22,152 bases of DNA, from positions 199,630 to 221,781 of the forward strand of contig MNCI01028452.1 of the NCBI GenBank assembly GCA_015680685.1, in the 5' to 3' direction. How positions within the stretch are numbered: position 1 is the stretch's first letter; every line of letters begins with the position of its first letter. Under the pieces are notes generated by a model that saw nothing but the letters and a program-made list of their open reading frames with translations, made no database searches and was not told the DNA's origin. Positions 19,491-22,152 of the stretch are shown here, piece by piece. Source of the stretch: Gnetum montanum (taxonomy: Eukaryota; Streptophyta; Gnetopsida; Gnetales; Gnetaceae). Both the position numbers and the translations under genes were made by a program.

Positions 19491-20266
19491 AACTATTGAC
19501 AGCACCATCCTTCAGCAAGAACAGGACACAGTATGCTTGAGCTTTAGCAACAAGAGAGATCATTCCTTTGGGGAGATTGCTGCCCTGAGCAGAACCTACT
19601 TGAAGCAAAAAAGCAGAACAAAGATTGTGAGATCGTCTCGCCCAGTTCGCAAGCCCTACCGATCAGAAACAGTTGATCGGCAGACCTTAGAGCTTGACCA
19701 TCCTTACATCCCAGTTTTGGCCTATGAGGTAGATCAAACTTCTGTCTGGACAGTTTCCTTGTTATTTTGTGCTCATTTTTGTATCAAGTTATTGGGGGTC
19801 TCTCCCATTGTAACGTGCCATACAAATCATACATTCTTTCAAAAATCAAAACATAGATCTTTGAAAGTCACACGTTTCTCTCCGAATTAGCATCTCTTCG
19901 GCGTGTTTGACGTTATTATCGTAGCGATTCANGATTAGCATCTCTTCGGCGTGTTTGACGTTATTATCGTAGCGATTCATCCACGTCGTTTTCCTCCCAT
20001 TTCACGATCCCCCGAATCAAACCGCAGCACGCAAAGATCCGTAATCTTCATCGTTTTACTGACCCGTAAGTCCCTGTCTGATTGACAAGACCGTTCAGGG
20101 CGCCGCGAATTCGCTTTTTCCAGCATTGCCCTCGTGCGGATCCGTGGTTAAAACTGTATACACGGAACCTCGGTCGGTATTTNTCCCTCGTGCGGATCCG
20201 TGGTTAAAACTGTATACACGGAACCTCGGTCGGTATTTTCAGCTGCCGATGTTTTCTGTCGTTACA

Positions 20267-20410
20267 GGGAAGACATCTTATTCTGAGAGAAGACATCTCT
20301 AATTGGGAGGAGACCTCTTGATAGAGATGTCCTATGACCAAGTAAGACATCTTGGGGAAGACATCTTGACAAGAATAATAGGATTTGGAAGAGACATCTG
20401 GCAATGATCT
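20267..20410. repeat. AGACATCT-motif cluster, right part
   Basis: At least six AGACATCT/AGATGTCC occurrences in about 140 bp, irregularly spaced and in both orientations. Function unknown. Confidence 0.65.
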
Positions 20411-21550
20411 AGGACATTTTATTCAGCTAGGAAAGACCAAGAAATAGTTGAGAAATACTTCAAAATGATTAGATTATGTAAGGAACAACACAGAAGGGCT
20501 TAATAGGCCTAGAATATGAATTGACTAGGAAAGAGGATAACCCAAAACTAGATATATAAAGAGAGAATAGAATTTGGTATAATCACAAGACTGGAGAAAG
20601 CTTTATATAGGAAAGAATAATACAATACACCAACATCGTAAAATACCAAGGGAAAGAAGAATCCAAGCCAAACCAATATGCAAACAAAAGCTATTACAAA
20701 AACATGTCAATATCAAAATAGGAAAAATGAATTTGGTAAGCTAACTCAGTGGGATAATCAAAATTACAAAAAACTCCAATTTAACCATCATGGAAATCAA
20801 CACATCTTCCAAAAATTCAGAAACACATCTTCATATGAATTTAACACTAATTCATCAATCAATCACAATTAACTGAGTCTATGAATGACAAAACCCAGTC
20901 CCATAAAAATTGTTGGATATATTCTTACAATTATCATACCCAGAATTTGTACAAAATAGTAAGATATATACACATAAAAATTCCATCACACCACATTCCA
21001 TCTATACAAAAAAAACCCTTTAGACCACAAATAATATCATAATCATAAGACAAAAGAAAACAATACCCATCCCACATATGTACATAGATCCTGTAGCCAT
21101 AAATGGGGAAAAAGCCAAGATAACTCACCTCTTAATTCAAATGATGAAAAACTACAAAAAGGAGAGAAGTAAGCCAAAAAGGTTCAAGTAATCAACACAA
21201 CTAATTTGAAATCTCATAACACTTCTCAACTTCAATCTCCCAGCACTTTTCCTAGATCATCAAAGTCTGCGGAAGAATTGAACCATGGGAGTTTTTAGTG
21301 AAGATTGACTAGAAACCATAGAACGAAAGAAAACATTAACTATCCAAATTTCCACAAAGCCAAAAGAAAACTACCAAAAATCTTTTCCATGCTAAATTTA
21401 AGTTTCTTTGCCATTCATGTAACTCTCTCTTTCATAAAATCCTACATTGCTAAAATAATGTATCAAAATCTCTACCTTATATGATATAACTAATCTAGAT
21501 ATAACTAAAGAAAATCCTACATTGCTAAAATAATGTATCAAAATCTAGTT
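20411..21550. other. A-rich stretch, no gene seen
   Basis: Composition like 15896..18210. It contains two exact 36-bp copies at 21436..21471 and 21511..21546 (75 bp apart). Open frames at 20678..20872 and minus 20934..21128 match nothing known. Confidence 0.45.
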
Positions 21551-21559
21551 ATATCCTAC

Positions 21560-22152
21560 CATACGAAATGAGTGTCGCATGCATGATCCGGTCGAACTCC
21601 GCAGATGGACTAGTTGTGGCACCTAGATAGTTAGCCTTAGGTCGCAGTTCGCTATCTTCCCACCTAGACTAGTTTTGCATATGTCACGTATGGTCTAGTC
21701 TAGATGAGGTGTATGATGTGTTCTAATTCTAATGCTACTCCTGATGGCAGTGGAAAATAATACTAACTAAGCTAAGCTAGGAGGAAAAGGGTAAGAAAAT
21801 CTAATCTAGCCTAAGTGAGACGAGCAACCGATTCCTTGATCAAACGTACACATCTTGGACTTCGTGCACAACTACCACTGGGACCACCAAGCGTAGATCC
21901 TAGGTACGCCACTAGGATTACCAAGCGCAGATCCCAAATACACCACTAGGTTACCAAGCGTAGATCCCCCTAGCTACACCATTGGGCTACCAAGCAGTCA
22001 CACTTAAATTCTTGTAATCAAGTTGTACTCGTTCCGCTTCTAGGAGTTTAAGGGTGAGAGACTAATCGCGATGAGTAATCGATTCCTTGACTAGCCGTAC
22101 ACACCCGTGGACGCTCGTAGCCAAGTCGTACTCACACCGCGCTACGAAAGCA
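21560..22152. repeat. GC-richer repeat block at window end, with ~34-bp tandem units
   Basis: ACCAAGCGTAGATCC-type units start at 21886, 21920, 21953 and 21989 (spacing 34, 33 and 36; the last diverges). A larger weak repeat is visible: CGATTCCTTGA followed by CGTACACA occurs at 21829 and 22080, 251 bp apart. No ORF. Probably part of an unidentified element continuing beyond the window. Confidence 0.6.

Larger units (their letters stand above)
18315..20266 (+). mobile_element. Solo LTR of a long-LTR retrotransposon
   Basis: Begins TGAAACACCG and ends TCGTTACA (TG...CA; the outer six bases are near-inverted). It is flanked on both sides by GGGAA (18310..18314 and 20267..20271), a 5-bp target-site duplication typical of LTR retrotransposons. 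A TATA box at 19312..19320 orients it on the plus strand and divides about 1.0 kb of U3 from about 0.9 kb of R/U5. No primer-binding site or polyprotein follows, so a solo LTR left by LTR-LTR recombination is the best reading. U3 carries the 49-bp palindromic array. Two N-joined duplications inflate the apparent 1952 bp by about 100. The family is unidentified. Confidence 0.75.

Noticed and set aside
19327-19890. 187-codon ORF in the LTR leader
   Set aside because: No recognised domain. It crosses a 60-bp duplication and lies wholly inside an LTR with independent end evidence; chance openness is more likely.
21270-21300. tRNA T-arm-like GGTTCAATTC on the minus strand
   Set aside because: No paired stem and no acceptor or A-box partner nearby.

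Overview
The window looks like nuclear DNA of a land plant. The organism cannot be named from sequence alone; a repeat-rich, AT-rich genome of gymnosperm type is an inference. It holds one intact host gene: a two-exon equilibrative nucleoside transporter (ENT1-like) on the minus strand. The exons are 8206..8770 and 1911..2698. They join in phase across a 5.5-kb intron into a 450-residue protein, close in length and sequence to Arabidopsis ENT1. A TATA-like box (8945..8952) and a possible upstream ORF (8783..8911) lie before it.

Almost everything else is mobile or repeated DNA. The ENT intron contains a 5'-truncated LINE (4734..6233) with a 16-bp target-site duplication. Upstream of ENT is a ~0.8-kb element with long terminal inverted repeats (9453..10250). 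It is followed by a ~290-bp sequence present twice, 411 bp apart. Three co-oriented copies of one Helitron-related segment lie at 1..945, 11290..12200 (interrupted by a 223-N gap) and 14640..15895. The third copy is joined to a decayed Helitron replicase/helicase N-terminal pseudogene on the minus strand (13211..14720). The first and third copies carry a 113-bp minisatellite.

At 18315..20266 is a solo LTR (TG...CA ends, GGGAA duplications on both sides). Its inferred U3 carries ten 49-bp units. Each unit is an imperfect palindrome with four TACGC/GCGTA half-sites about one helical turn apart, followed by a perfect 13-bp hairpin and a TATA box. This is the most unusual structure in the window. 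A related motif (TTTACGCT, 3 nt, TTACG) occurs inside the inverted-repeat element 9 kb away.

Three exact 46-54 bp direct duplications are each separated by a single N. They look like unmerged contig ends rather than biology. The stretches 946..1910, 12201..13210, 15896..18210 and 20411..21550 are AT-rich with no recognisable gene. The right edge (21560..22152) carries short tandem repeats of an unidentified, GC-richer element.
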